Shown here piece by piece: positions 1 through 7,637 of a stretch of 43,083 bases of DNA. Position numbers and translations under genes: made by a program. The stretch covers positions 1-43,083 of the forward strand of contig CANFTB010000041.1 in assembly GCA_947449735.1 (NCBI GenBank). Direction: 5' to 3'. Position 1 is the first letter of the stretch. Each line of letters begins with the position of its first letter. The stretch is from Chthoniobacteraceae bacterium (GTDB lineage Bacteria; Verrucomicrobiota; Verrucomicrobiia; Chthoniobacterales; Chthoniobacteraceae). The notes under the pieces were generated by a model. It saw only the letters and a program-made list of their open reading frames with translations, made no database searches and was not told where the DNA came from.

Positions 1-126
1 ACCCTCGGCACCCTCGGCACCCTCGGCACCCTCGGCACCCTCGGCACCCTCGGCACCCTCGGCACCCTCGGCACCCTCGGCACCCTCGGCACCCTCGGCA
101 CCCTCGGCACCCTCGGCACCCTCGGG
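1..126. repeat. 9-bp tandem repeat, about 14 copies
   Basis: The unit ACCCTCGGC is repeated head to tail, 13 exact copies and a 14th differing only in its last base. The array begins at or before the window edge, so its true length is unknown. Because the unit is three codons long, copy-number change does not shift a reading frame, and no frame on either strand has a stop inside it. On the minus strand the triplets read Gly-Ala-Glu. The absence of divergence between copies suggests recent expansion or slippage. Confidence 0.97.
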
Positions 127-171
127 ATTCCGCCGCCTGTTGGCGTACTTGCTTGCAGCAGGTTCGCCCAT
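1..171 (-). CDS. Possible collagen-like Gly-Ala-Glu repeat protein, 3' end outside window
   Basis: On the minus strand an ATG at 171 opens a frame that reads [18 protein letters not shown] and then runs through the whole 9-bp array as Gly-Ala-Glu triplets, off the left edge without a stop. Gly-X-Y periodicity is the pattern of collagen-like bacterial proteins, and the basic run before the repeat is non-repetitive. No clear Shine-Dalgarno sequence precedes the ATG. Since every frame of the array is open, the open frame is weak evidence by itself; the in-phase ATG and leader are the only added support. It could equally be a non-coding expanded microsatellite. Confidence 0.3.
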   Translation of the reverse strand, partial: MGEPAASKYANRRRNPEGAEGAEGAEGAEGAEGAEGAEGAEGAEGAEGAEGAEGAEG

Positions 172-569
172 CCCGGGCCCAACACTTATTCTTTGCCAGC
201 GAAGATTGTCCGGGCCGGGTTGTCCTCCGCGCGTGGCCGCGTACGCGAAGGTTTCCGGACCTCAAAGCGGCCTCTCCTCCGAGGGCCATCGCCTTTTCCT
301 ATCGGATCCCCCCCTGTTTCCTGCCTGTTTCCTGCCTGAGCCTTCCTTGCCACACGGCAAACCTCCGGCCGCACCCTCGCCCCGGAAACGTTCTGAGAGC
401 GGCCCGCAAGTGTCCCGTTAATCCCGTTGGACTTACCAGCCCGGCCCCGGTGTGAAGCCCGGGGCCGCATCGCCCCCCAGTCGCCGCTCGCGCACCGCGG
501 GGAGAGGCAGCGCCGCCACCGGCGCCAGCCCGGTCCACGCCCCTCCCCCCCCCCGCTCGCACCGCCGTC
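172..569. other. Intergenic stretch, no convincing gene
   Basis: Several short open frames exist here on both strands, but all have the Arg/Pro/Ala-rich composition of random high-GC DNA and none resembles a protein family. Two adjacent 11-bp copies of CCTGTTTCCTG lie at 313-334, and there is a long C tract near 545-555. I see no RNA gene and no clear terminator for the Hsp20 gene that ends at 570. Confidence 0.6.
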
Positions 570-1043
570 TCAACTCACCTTCACTTCAATCGCCTTCGCC
601 GCGCCCTTGTCACTCTTGGGAATCCGCACGCACAGGACGCCATGGTGGAAATCCGCCTTGGCCTTCTCCCCCTCCGCGCAGGCGGGCAGGGTGAAAGAGC
701 GCAAAAACGCCCCGTAACCTCGTTCCGTGCGGTGAAACCGGAGACCTCCCTCCTCCTTCTCCTCCTTGCGCTCGCCTGAAATTTCAAGCACCCCGTCGCG
801 GAAACTCACCTTCACGTCCGAGCGCGTCACCTCGGGAAGGTCCGCCTTCAATACATACTCCTTGGCCGTCTCGCTGATGTCCACCGAAGGCCAGAACTTG
901 CCCTGCGCCTGAGACTCCTCCCGCGCGCGGCCGAACGGAGTCCTCTCGAAAAGGGACTCCAAGCGCCGTTCAATGTCTTCGATCTCCCGAAACGGGTCCA
1001 GGCGGCTCATCTGAAACGGATTCCATTTTGTAAGTGTGTTCAT
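570..1043 (-). CDS. Hsp20/alpha-crystallin small heat shock protein
   Basis: A 157-residue small heat shock protein, an ATP-independent holdase that forms oligomers and binds unfolding proteins in the cytoplasm. The N-terminal arm starts MNTLTKWNPF and contains the amphipathic segment before an alpha-crystallin domain at about residues 50-150. Key features are the VDISE strand, the ADLPEV segment and the closing GVLCVRIPK, which matches the conserved GVLxxxxPK signature. The ATG at 1043 was chosen because AGGGGAT precedes it and the family begins there; an open extension upstream to 1163 is Arg-rich and unlike the family. It is monocistronic and diverges from the flavoprotein gene to its right. 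No CIRCE element was seen upstream. Confidence 0.93.
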   Translation of the reverse strand: MNTLTKWNPFQMSRLDPFREIEDIERRLESLFERTPFGRAREESQAQGKFWPSVDISETAKEYVLKADLPEVTRSDVKVSFRDGVLEISGERKEEKEEGGLRFHRTERGYGAFLRSFTLPACAEGEKAKADFHHGVLCVRIPKSDKGAAKAIEVKVS

Positions 1044-1249
1044 ATTCAATCCCCTGTGTCTGGTGTCCTGTCTTTTTCTTCTTTCCACTGGTCTGTTCCA
1101 AGGCGCCGCGCGCGCACGCCTCCGGCAGCTTGAGAGGGGCACTCTAGCGCCCTCCTTCAGCACACCGCCGGCGCGCCCCCGCCAAAACTGCCGCGCCCAG
1201 CCCCTTCAGGCCGACCGGCACCGTGCGCCCACACCCCTTGCTACGGAAA

Positions 1250-1267
1250 AAGACCGAACTCGGTCTT
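1250..1267. other. Perfect inverted repeat between hsp20 and the flavoprotein gene
   Basis: AAGACCGA at 1250-1257 is followed after two bases by its exact complement TCGGTCTT at 1260-1267. It lies between the divergently transcribed Hsp20 and CysJ-like genes, about 80 bases before the chosen start of the latter. It could be an operator or an RNA hairpin in the leader. No run of T follows, so a terminator is unlikely. Confidence 0.45.
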
Positions 1268-1348
1268 AAGAAAATGCGGAAATCGAGGCCTCACCCCAAG
1301 GACACGCGCTTGATCCACGCCTCCGCCAGCCCTTATCCTCCCTTCTTT

Positions 1349-2503
1349 ATGTCCACCGAGCCCGCCACGCCTTACTCCCGAAAGAATCCCTTCCCCAGCA
1401 GCCACACGGTGAACAAGCGCCTCAGCGGCCCCGCCTCCGAGAAGGAGACCCGGCACCACGAGGTCTCACTCCAAAACTCCGGCCTCCTCTACGAAGTCGG
1501 AGACTCCCTGGGCGTCTTCCCCTCCAACGACCCCCTCCTCGTGCAGGAACTCATCACCATGATCGGCGCCAACGGAGACGAGGCCGTCGCCAGTCACGAC
1601 GGCGCCTCCAAAAGCTTGAGAGAAGCCCTTTGGAAGGACTACACCATCACCACGCCCTCCAAGGAATTTCTGGCGGCATTCGTCCAGAAAACCGGTGAGG
1701 CGGCCGAGGACCTGGCCGCAATGATCGCCGACCCGGCTCGCAAAAAAGACCTCGAGAGCCACCTTTGGGGCCGGGAAACCATCGACTTCATTCTTTCCCA
1801 GCCCCGCCTGGAATGGAGCCCCCAGGAGTTTGTCAGCGTGCTCCGAAAGCTTCAACCGCGCCTCTACTCAATCGCTTCCAGCCAGAAACATGTCGGCCAG
1901 GCGGTCCACCTGACCATCGCAACCGTCCGCTACGAAACTCTCGGCCGAAGCCGCGCCGGAGTGGCCTCCACCTTTTTTGCCGACCGCACGGGCCCCTCTG
2001 TGCCCGTACCCGTGTTTGTGCACACGGCCAAACACTTCCGCCTCCCCGAGGACCCGTCCACGCCCGTCATCATGGTGGGTCCGGGCACGGGTGTCGCCCC
2101 GTTCCGCGCCTTTCTACAGGAAAGACGCGCTCTGGGCGGCGGCGGAAAAAACTGGCTCTTTTTCGGGGAACAACGCCGCGAATCGGACTACCTCTACGAG
2201 GAGGAGTTGGAGGCGATGAAGCAAGACGGTCATCTGACGCGTCTTGACCTTGCATTTTCAAGGGATCAGGCGGCCAAGGTCTACGTGCAGCACCGCATGA
2301 GGGAGGCGTCCCGGGAGCTGTATGCGTGGCTGGAGGAAGGTGCCCATTTCTTTGTGTGCGGGGACGGAGCCAGGATGGCAAAAGACGTAGATCATGAATT
2401 GAAGGCTGTGGTGGCGAGGGAGAGCGGTTGCTCGCCGGAAGCGGCGGACGAATACGTGGAGGGGCTTAAAAAAAGCAAACGTTACAAAAAGGACGTCTAC
2501 TAG
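1349..2503 (+). CDS. CysJ-like FAD/NADPH reductase without flavodoxin domain (sulfite reductase alpha type)
   Basis: A 384-residue ferredoxin-NADP reductase-fold flavoprotein of the sulfite reductase alpha/cytochrome P450 reductase family. It would take electrons from NADPH to FAD and pass them to a partner. The FAD motif RLYSIASS is at 171-178, the NADPH pyrophosphate loop GPGTGVAPFRAF at 244-255, then FFGEQRRESDYLY, FVCGDGARMAKDV and the C-terminal KRYKKDVY, which matches the CysJ ending. The N-terminal FMN flavodoxin domain of classical CysJ (about 600 residues) is absent: only about 40 residues precede the FAD-binding domain. The ATG at 1349 gives this compact form; upstream in-frame codons are low-complexity. 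No hemoprotein subunit (CysI) lies nearby, so the acceptor cannot be read from context. Confidence 0.88.
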   Translation: MSTEPATPYSRKNPFPSSHTVNKRLSGPASEKETRHHEVSLQNSGLLYEVGDSLGVFPSNDPLLVQELITMIGANGDEAVASHDGASKSLREALWKDYTITTPSKEFLAAFVQKTGEAAEDLAAMIADPARKKDLESHLWGRETIDFILSQPRLEWSPQEFVSVLRKLQPRLYSIASSQKHVGQAVHLTIATVRYETLGRSRAGVASTFFADRTGPSVPVPVFVHTAKHFRLPEDPSTPVIMVGPGTGVAPFRAFLQERRALGGGGKNWLFFGEQRRESDYLYEEELEAMKQDGHLTRLDLAFSRDQAAKVYVQHRMREASRELYAWLEEGAHFFVCGDGARMAKDVDHELKAVVARESGCSPEAADEYVEGLKKSKRYKKDVY

Positions 2504-2608
2504 GCCCCGCTCAGGAGCGGAGGGTAATCACGAGCCGATCCTTCAGATTCCCGCCGATATTCGGGACGCGCTCTTGCGCCCGTCCAAAAGCGGGCTACCT
2601 TTCGGAGC

Positions 2609-3057
2609 GCAGCGGGTGGCGGATGGTCGCTGGCAGGCCTTTGGGGTTTCCCAGGGGGTTTGCCAGAGGAAAGTCCGAACACCAACAGACAACACGCCGC
2701 ATAGAACATGCGGGGGCGGGTTTCGAAAGGGGCCCGTCACGGACAGTGTCACAGAAAACAAACCGCCCGAGGCGGCCGCGGGCGCAAGCCCGAGGTTTTG
2801 TTCCCGGGTAAGGGTGAAAAGGCGGGGTAAGAGCCCACCGCCCGCAGGGCAACCTGCGGGGCACGAAAAACCCCGTGTGGTGCAAGACAGAACAGGGGGC
2901 GCGCGGTGTCTGACCCGTTTTGCCTCGGCAAAACCGTTCCCGGGTATTAGTCGCACCTCCCTCGTGGGGGCGTTCTGCTTCGGCAGGGCGAGAGAAATGA
3001 CCGTCACGGGCGCTCTCCGGAGCCCCCGACAGAATTCGGCTTACAGCCACCCGCTGC
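2609..3057 (+). ncRNA. rnpB: RNase P RNA, bacterial type A
   Basis: The catalytic RNA that removes 5' leaders from pre-tRNAs. The ends are fixed by helix P1: GCAGCGGGTGG at 2609-2619 pairs perfectly with CCACCCGCTGC at 3047-3057. Signature blocks appear in the expected order: GAGGAAAGTCCGAAC near 2670, CACAGAAAACAAACCGCC near 2750, GGGTAAGGGTGAAAAGG near 2806, GGTAAGAGCCCACC near 2825 and GACAGAATTCGGCTTACAG just before the 3' strand of P1. At about 449 nt it is longer than the 377-nt Escherichia coli RNA, with extra GC-rich helices in the middle. Long open frames on both strands here are by-products of its GC content. Confidence 0.97.
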
Positions 3058-3175
3058 ACAATTAACCTTTGGCTATAAGACATTAACAGGCGCCCGCAGC
3101 CTCCAAAACGGCCGAAGTCAGAACAGAAGTCAGAACACGCCCCCTGAGATCCATCAAGGTTTACATACGTCTTTT

Positions 3176-3322
3176 TCAGTCTCCTACGCCTCGCTCCGGA
3201 CGGGTGCGCAGGGCCGCCCAGTCAAAAAACGGCGCAAGCGGTCTCAGCTGCTCGCCGGTGACATCTTGAGGGAAGCCCCCCCAATCCAGGCGTACGCGCT
3301 CTCCCTGACCTCCCCCATTACG
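3176..3322 (-). pseudogene. Possible frameshifted C-terminal remnant behind the terminase-like gene
   Basis: Immediately downstream of the terminase-small-subunit-like gene and in another frame, the minus strand is open for 48 codons and reads in a protein-like way, including WGGFPQDVTGEQLRPLAPFF and DWAALRTRPERG. It has no ATG, GTG or TTG start and overlaps the end of the upstream gene by a few bases. It may be a frameshifted continuation of that gene or the beginning of the next phage-type gene, now broken. I do not recognise the family. Confidence 0.3.
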
Positions 3323-3656
3323 TCAAGTCTATCCGAATATTCAGGCCGCCCTCCTGCGGGACCCTCGGCTCCGGAGGCATCGTCTTGATGAGCAGCGGCA
3401 CGAACGTCTTCGGATCCTCCTGCGCCAACCGCACCAGGTACTCCACGCCCCCCGCCTGCTCAAACGCCATCTGGATCGCCTCCCGGATGGACTGGTTCAC
3501 CTTGTTCGGTGTCCCCTTCGCCCGCCCACCCCAGCGCGTTCCCTTGGGCGGCCTCGGAGGGATTGCTAGGCCGGAAGGAGTGGGGGCAGTGAGCGAACCC
3601 GACGGAACAGTTGCCGCTGAGGCAAAGTCAGGCAGGCATTGGACATTTGATGTCAT
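3318..3656 (-). CDS. Small DNA-packaging-like protein (phage terminase small subunit-like)
   Basis: A 112-residue protein whose centre reads GGRAKGTPNK followed by a predicted helical stretch with IREAIQMAFEQAGGVEYL and DPKTFVPLLIK. A Gly/Lys-rich GTPNK segment followed by a helical GG-x-x-L region is typical of small proteins annotated near phage terminase small subunits (DUF5681-like). The N-terminal 35 residues are Pro/Ser-rich and may not be translated; the start is uncertain. No large terminase, portal or capsid gene is present, so if the assignment is right this is an orphan left by a degraded prophage. Assignment is from motif memory only. Confidence 0.5.
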   Translation of the reverse strand: MTSNVQCLPDFASAATVPSGSLTAPTPSGLAIPPRPPKGTRWGGRAKGTPNKVNQSIREAIQMAFEQAGGVEYLVRLAQEDPKTFVPLLIKTMPPEPRVPQEGGLNIRIDLT

Positions 3657-4022
3657 ACCCCTATTTCTCCACTACTTTAGCGGAAACTCCAGCCTCAACC
3701 TCCTTTCACTCCCGACAAATTGCGCTGACAGAACCTCCACGCCCCTGTTCCCTCTTGGAAGCGCACCCCCTACACATGGAAATTTAATCCGCGCTATCCG
3801 CGGCATCCCGCAAGCCGGGTAACTTGGACTCACGCAGAACCTCCATATTAGGTTGTCCGATTTATGAGGGACTGATCCGCGCGCAGGTGCCCCTGGAACC
3901 AGTCTGAGAGGTCCGAGAATCCGAGTCCGCGAGCATTTGGGCGGAGGCTGGAGGCTTAAGGATGCTGATTCGGCTGGACGTTTGGGTGTTTATGGGTGTG
4001 CTTGCGGGTGTAAGGAGGCCGA
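3657..4022. other. Gene-free stretch before fic with a strong RBS at its end
   Basis: No convincing coding frame or RNA was found in these 366 bases; a plus-strand open frame across 3385-3822 has unprotein-like composition. The last bases carry AAGGAGG at 4012-4018, an ideal ribosome binding site four bases from the fic ATG. It is the strongest Shine-Dalgarno sequence I found in the window. Confidence 0.6.
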
Positions 4023-5072
4023 ATGCTAAAAACCGATGCCATTGAGATCACCCCTGAGTTGCTGTGTTTGATCGCCGAGATTGACGAGTTCAAAGGCGCT
4101 TGGCGTGCCCTTGGAACCCTCGCCCCGGAACGTCTGAAGGCGCTTCGCCACGTCGCAACCATCGAGAGCATCGGTTCCTCAACTCGTATCGAAGGCAGCA
4201 AGCTCACCGACCGCGAGGTTGAGCGGCTGCTTGCCAATCTGGAAATCAAAAAGTTCGACACTCGCGACGAGCAGGAAGTCGCCGGCTATGCCGAGGCCAT
4301 GGAAACGATCTTCCATGCCTGGCGAGACATCCCCATCACCGAGAATCACATCAAGCAACTGCACCGCGACCTCCTGCGCTACAGCGAGAAAGACGAGCGG
4401 CATCGCGGCGAATACAAGACGCTTTCCAACAGCGTTGCCGCTTTTGATGAGAACGGAAAGCAGATCGGCATTGTGTTCGAGACGGCCGCTCCGTTCGACA
4501 CGCCACGCCTTATGGCCGAGCTTGTCGCTTGGCTGGAGGAGGTCCGCGAGTTAAAGCGCACACACCCGTTGCTGGTTGTTGCGGTATTCATCGTGGTATT
4601 GTTGGAAATCCATCCCTTTCAAGACGGCAATGGCCGCTTGAGCCGTATTCTGACCACCCTGCTTCTGTTGCAGGCTGGCTACGCCTATGTGCCTTACAGT
4701 TCTTTGGAGAGCGTCATCGAGAACAGCAAGGAGGGCTACTACCTCGGCCTTCGCCAGACCCAACGAACTATCCGAACCAACGCGCCAAACTGGGGGCCTT
4801 GGTTGCTGTTCTTTCTGCGTGCCTTGCAGCAGCAGAAACGTCGCTTGGCAACAAAGGTGGAACTCGAAAAGACCATCATGGCAGCGCTACCAGGACTGGC
4901 CGTGCAGATCATCGACCATGCACGGCAGCATGGTCGCGTGACAATGGGCGACATTGTCAAGGTGACCGGGGCGAGCCGGAACACGCTCAAGGAGCACTTC
5001 CGGCACTTGCTGGAGCAAGGTCATTTGGAGAAGCACGGGGTAGGCAAGGGCACCTGGTATGTCCTGTCTTAA
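4023..5072 (+). CDS. Fic family protein with N-terminal autoinhibitory motif and C-terminal winged helix
   Basis: A 349-residue Fic-domain protein, expected to AMPylate (or otherwise nucleotidylate) a hydroxyl on a target protein using ATP. The catalytic motif HPFQDGNGR is intact at 197-205, with the catalytic His at 197. An inhibitory helix motif SSTRIEG at 52-58 fits the (S/T)xxxE(G/N) consensus and lies upstream of the Fic core, which makes this a class II, self-inhibited Fic protein; Glu57 would block the gamma-phosphate position. The last 60 residues (VTMGDIVKVTGASRNTLKEH and onward) look like a winged helix-turn-helix, as in many stand-alone bacterial Fic proteins. Translation start is well supported by AAGGAGG. 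No separate antitoxin gene is adjacent, consistent with built-in inhibition. It sits in a gene-poor, possibly transferred stretch. Confidence 0.94.
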   Translation: MLKTDAIEITPELLCLIAEIDEFKGAWRALGTLAPERLKALRHVATIESIGSSTRIEGSKLTDREVERLLANLEIKKFDTRDEQEVAGYAEAMETIFHAWRDIPITENHIKQLHRDLLRYSEKDERHRGEYKTLSNSVAAFDENGKQIGIVFETAAPFDTPRLMAELVAWLEEVRELKRTHPLLVVAVFIVVLLEIHPFQDGNGRLSRILTTLLLLQAGYAYVPYSSLESVIENSKEGYYLGLRQTQRTIRTNAPNWGPWLLFFLRALQQQKRRLATKVELEKTIMAALPGLAVQIIDHARQHGRVTMGDIVKVTGASRNTLKEHFRHLLEQGHLEKHGVGKGTWYVLS

Positions 5073-5301
5073 GCGAGCGCCCACCACTGGGCCTTTCGTC
5101 ACAAGTGATTTTTCAGATGTGCTTTGCGGCGGAATGCGCCAAGGCAGCGTCGCAAAGTTGACCAATCAGTTGTCCGATGGTTTACCTAGGCAGCTAAGTG
5201 TCTTCGAACAGGGGCAACGAAACTCATCGCGCTCCCTTTTGGGCGCGGGGCTGATCGTCAAACACGGGACTGCCAAAACAGGCCGCTACTTCTTGCCATA
5301 A
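5059..5301 (+). pseudogene. Small open frame, possible remnant of a winged-helix C terminus
   Basis: An 80-codon frame starts inside the end of fic in another frame and ends with RSLLGAGLIVKHGTAKTGRY, which resembles the last wing of a winged helix-turn-helix domain of the sort ending Fic and AlbA_2-type regulators. Only roughly the last 45 residues look protein-like; the first part reads through the fic tail. I read it as a scrap of a second regulator or a duplicated, decayed fic tail, but it may be chance. The rest of the 5073-5389 gap shows no gene. Confidence 0.25.
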
Positions 5302-5389
5302 GCGATATGGGTCCGTTCATTCAGTCCTAACAATCCCGTTTTCACGTTGAAATCCTGTCACCTGCGGACTGAGCGCTGCACTCCTTTTT

Positions 5390-7627
5390 ATGAACGTTTT
5401 AAAGCTGCTTTTTAGAGTTTTCAGGGAGACTCAATCCTCAATCGGAGTGGTTCAACGCGGCTTCAGGGTCCGTGTATTCCCGTTGCTTATGATGGCGCTT
5501 GCCTCCCCTCCCATTTCACGGGCGGATGTTCGTTTTAATCGCGATGTTCGTGCAGTTTTGTCCGATCATTGTCTGGGCTGCCATGGCCCGGACGCAGAGC
5601 ACCGCAAAGGCAAGTTGCGTTTGGACCGCCGCGATGACGCGATACAACCGGCGGAATCTGGAGAAATTCCGATTGTCCCGGGGCAACCCGAAAAGAGTTC
5701 GGTGGTGGCTCGGATTAATACCGCGGACCGCACAGAGCTGATGCCGCCGCCTAAATCGCACAAGGTTCTCTCAAACAGACAGCGCGAGATCCTCACACGC
5801 TGGATTTCCGAAGGCGCCAAATACGAAGAACACTGGTCATTCGCGCAAGTCCAGCGACCAGAAATCCCTTCCGTGAAGAATGCGCTGTGGCCTCGCACCC
5901 CAATCGATTTCTTCGTCCTCGAACACCTTGAAAGTGAGGGTCTCCAGCCTGCTCCGGAGGCCTCGCCCGAGAGGCTCCGCCGCCGAATGGCATTCGGCAT
6001 CACAGGCCTTCCACCCGCTGCGGGCGAGAGCCCACCGGCCGATCTTGAATCAGAGCGGGAAGCATGGCTCTCCTCCGTGCAACACGGGGAGCACTTGGCG
6101 CGGCATTGGATGGATGTTGCACGTTACGCCGATAGCGCCGGTTTCGAATTGGATAATCCTTTTTCGCACGCCTGGCAGTATCGCGACTGGTTGGTCCGCT
6201 CATTTTCCAGCAACAAACCTCTCGACCGTTTCATTCACGAACAAATCGCGGGCGACGAACTCTGGCCCGGAGACGATGAGGCAAAAGCGGGGGTTTTGTT
6301 CCTTTCGATTGGTCCGATTAAAATCCAATCGGCGGGCATTAAAAGACCCGAGGAGGATGAAAATGAGCGGCTCACGGATTTAGTCGACACCACAGGGTCG
6401 GCGATCCTCGGGCTGACGCTAAGCTGCACCCGGTGTCATGACCACAAATTCGACCCCCTGACGCAGAACGACTACTATGGGATTCAGGCGCTATTCGCGG
6501 ACAGCAAGCGCGTCGTTTCCAAAGAGAATCAAAAGGAAGCGACGGCGCCTATTTCGATTTGGCTCCAGCAAAACACGACGCCAGCACTCGTAAAGGTGCT
6601 CCGGCGAGGAGAGCTTGAAATGCCTATTCGCGACGCAACGCCCTGTCTCCCTGCTGTATTTCCTGGTGGCGGTGCTGTTGAAAACCCGGTATTTGGACGT
6701 TCCGCGCTCGCTTTATGGCTCACGCGTCCGGACCACCCGCTCACGGCTCGGGTGATGGTAAATCGCATTTGGCAATGGTACTTCGGAAAGGGATTAGTCC
6801 TGACTGCCGGAGACTTCGGCAGCCAGGGGGAATCTCCTTCGCATCCCGAACTTCTCGACTGGCTCGCAAGCGAACTGACTTCCAATCACTGGGATTTACG
6901 CCACATCGAGAGACTCATTCTAAACTCCGCAACTTACCGCCAATCGAGCATTCCATCGACTGCGGTAAAGGAGGCTGATCCGGAAGGCCGCCTTCTTGGG
7001 GCGTTTCCGCGACGCCGTCTCCAGGCAGAGGAACTGCGCGACGCCCTGCTATCTGTTTCCGGAAAGCTGAACCTCACTCCCTTTGGTCCTCCCACTACGC
7101 CTCCAGTCGAACCTTGGGCGCTCGCTGCATTACGCAATAAAAATTGGTCTCCGACCAAAGACGAAAGCGAACTTGCCCGGCGGAGCCTTTACCTGATCGT
7201 TCGACGTTCTATCAAGCTGCCCTTCTTCGACGCCTTCAACAGCCCTGATACGGTCAACTGCTGTTCTGCCAGGGAAAGTACAGTAGTGGCTTCTCAAGCG
7301 CTGACTTTGCTCAACAGCGACGATTCGCTTCATTTTTCTCGAGCGCTAGCAGGACGGCTCTGGCGCGAATCCAAAGGCGACGCCACCCAAGCGACACGTC
7401 TCGTCTGGCGCTGGCTTTTCGGTCGGGACCCTGGCTCATTGGAACACCAAAAAGCGAAAGCGTTTCTGCTCGCCCGGGAGGCCGCATGGAGCAAAACGAC
7501 TCCCGCTGCCAAAGCCCTTCCTTCTGGGATCGATGCAGCTCAACCCGTTCCTGCACAAACGGGGGCAGCCTGGGTGGAATGGTGCCTCGCTCTGATCAAC
7601 TCCAACGAATTTGCTTATGTGGACTGA
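5390..7627 (+). CDS. PSD1 family protein: planctomycete-type cytochrome C / DUF1549 / DUF1553
   Basis: A 745-residue exported protein typical of Planctomycetota and Verrucomicrobiota, often found with sulfatases and DUF1501 proteins in polysaccharide-degradation loci; its reaction is not established. A hydrophobic export segment at about residues 30-45 precedes a PSCyt1 heme-binding domain with CLGCH at 61-65. DUF1549 (PSCyt2) spans about 171-375 and holds a second CxxCH (CTRCH, 346-350) within the conserved CTRCHDHKFDP. DUF1553 (PSD1) spans about 435-695, and the protein ends LINSNEFAYVD, as the family does. An ATG at 5489 would give a more usual short signal peptide than the ATG at 5390. 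The linker between the DUF1549 and DUF1553 domains is short, so this is a compact member. It lies 10 bases before the DUF1501 gene and is surely cotranscribed with it. Confidence 0.94.
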   Translation: MNVLKLLFRVFRETQSSIGVVQRGFRVRVFPLLMMALASPPISRADVRFNRDVRAVLSDHCLGCHGPDAEHRKGKLRLDRRDDAIQPAESGEIPIVPGQPEKSSVVARINTADRTELMPPPKSHKVLSNRQREILTRWISEGAKYEEHWSFAQVQRPEIPSVKNALWPRTPIDFFVLEHLESEGLQPAPEASPERLRRRMAFGITGLPPAAGESPPADLESEREAWLSSVQHGEHLARHWMDVARYADSAGFELDNPFSHAWQYRDWLVRSFSSNKPLDRFIHEQIAGDELWPGDDEAKAGVLFLSIGPIKIQSAGIKRPEEDENERLTDLVDTTGSAILGLTLSCTRCHDHKFDPLTQNDYYGIQALFADSKRVVSKENQKEATAPISIWLQQNTTPALVKVLRRGELEMPIRDATPCLPAVFPGGGAVENPVFGRSALALWLTRPDHPLTARVMVNRIWQWYFGKGLVLTAGDFGSQGESPSHPELLDWLASELTSNHWDLRHIERLILNSATYRQSSIPSTAVKEADPEGRLLGAFPRRRLQAEELRDALLSVSGKLNLTPFGPPTTPPVEPWALAALRNKNWSPTKDESELARRSLYLIVRRSIKLPFFDAFNSPDTVNCCSARESTVVASQALTLLNSDDSLHFSRALAGRLWRESKGDATQATRLVWRWLFGRDPGSLEHQKAKAFLLAREAAWSKTTPAAKALPSGIDAAQPVPAQTGAAWVEWCLALINSNEFAYVD

Positions 7628-7637
7628 CTCTCGTTCC

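Noticed and set aside
1..126. CRISPR-like array
   Set aside because: The unit is 9 bp and strictly contiguous, with no spacers; it is a simple tandem repeat.
2574..3083. Long open frames on both strands between the CysJ-like gene and the terminase-like gene
   Set aside because: They coincide exactly with the RNase P RNA and read as Arg/Pro/Gly-rich noise; the RNA explains the conservation-like blocks.
3385..3822. 145-codon plus-strand frame
   Set aside because: It is antisense to the terminase-like gene, has no ribosome binding site and no protein-like composition beyond the overlap.
3058..5389. Complete mobile element or defence island
   Set aside because: No integrase, transposase, terminal repeats or attachment-site duplication could be seen; only scattered remnants and a Fic gene support an insertion.
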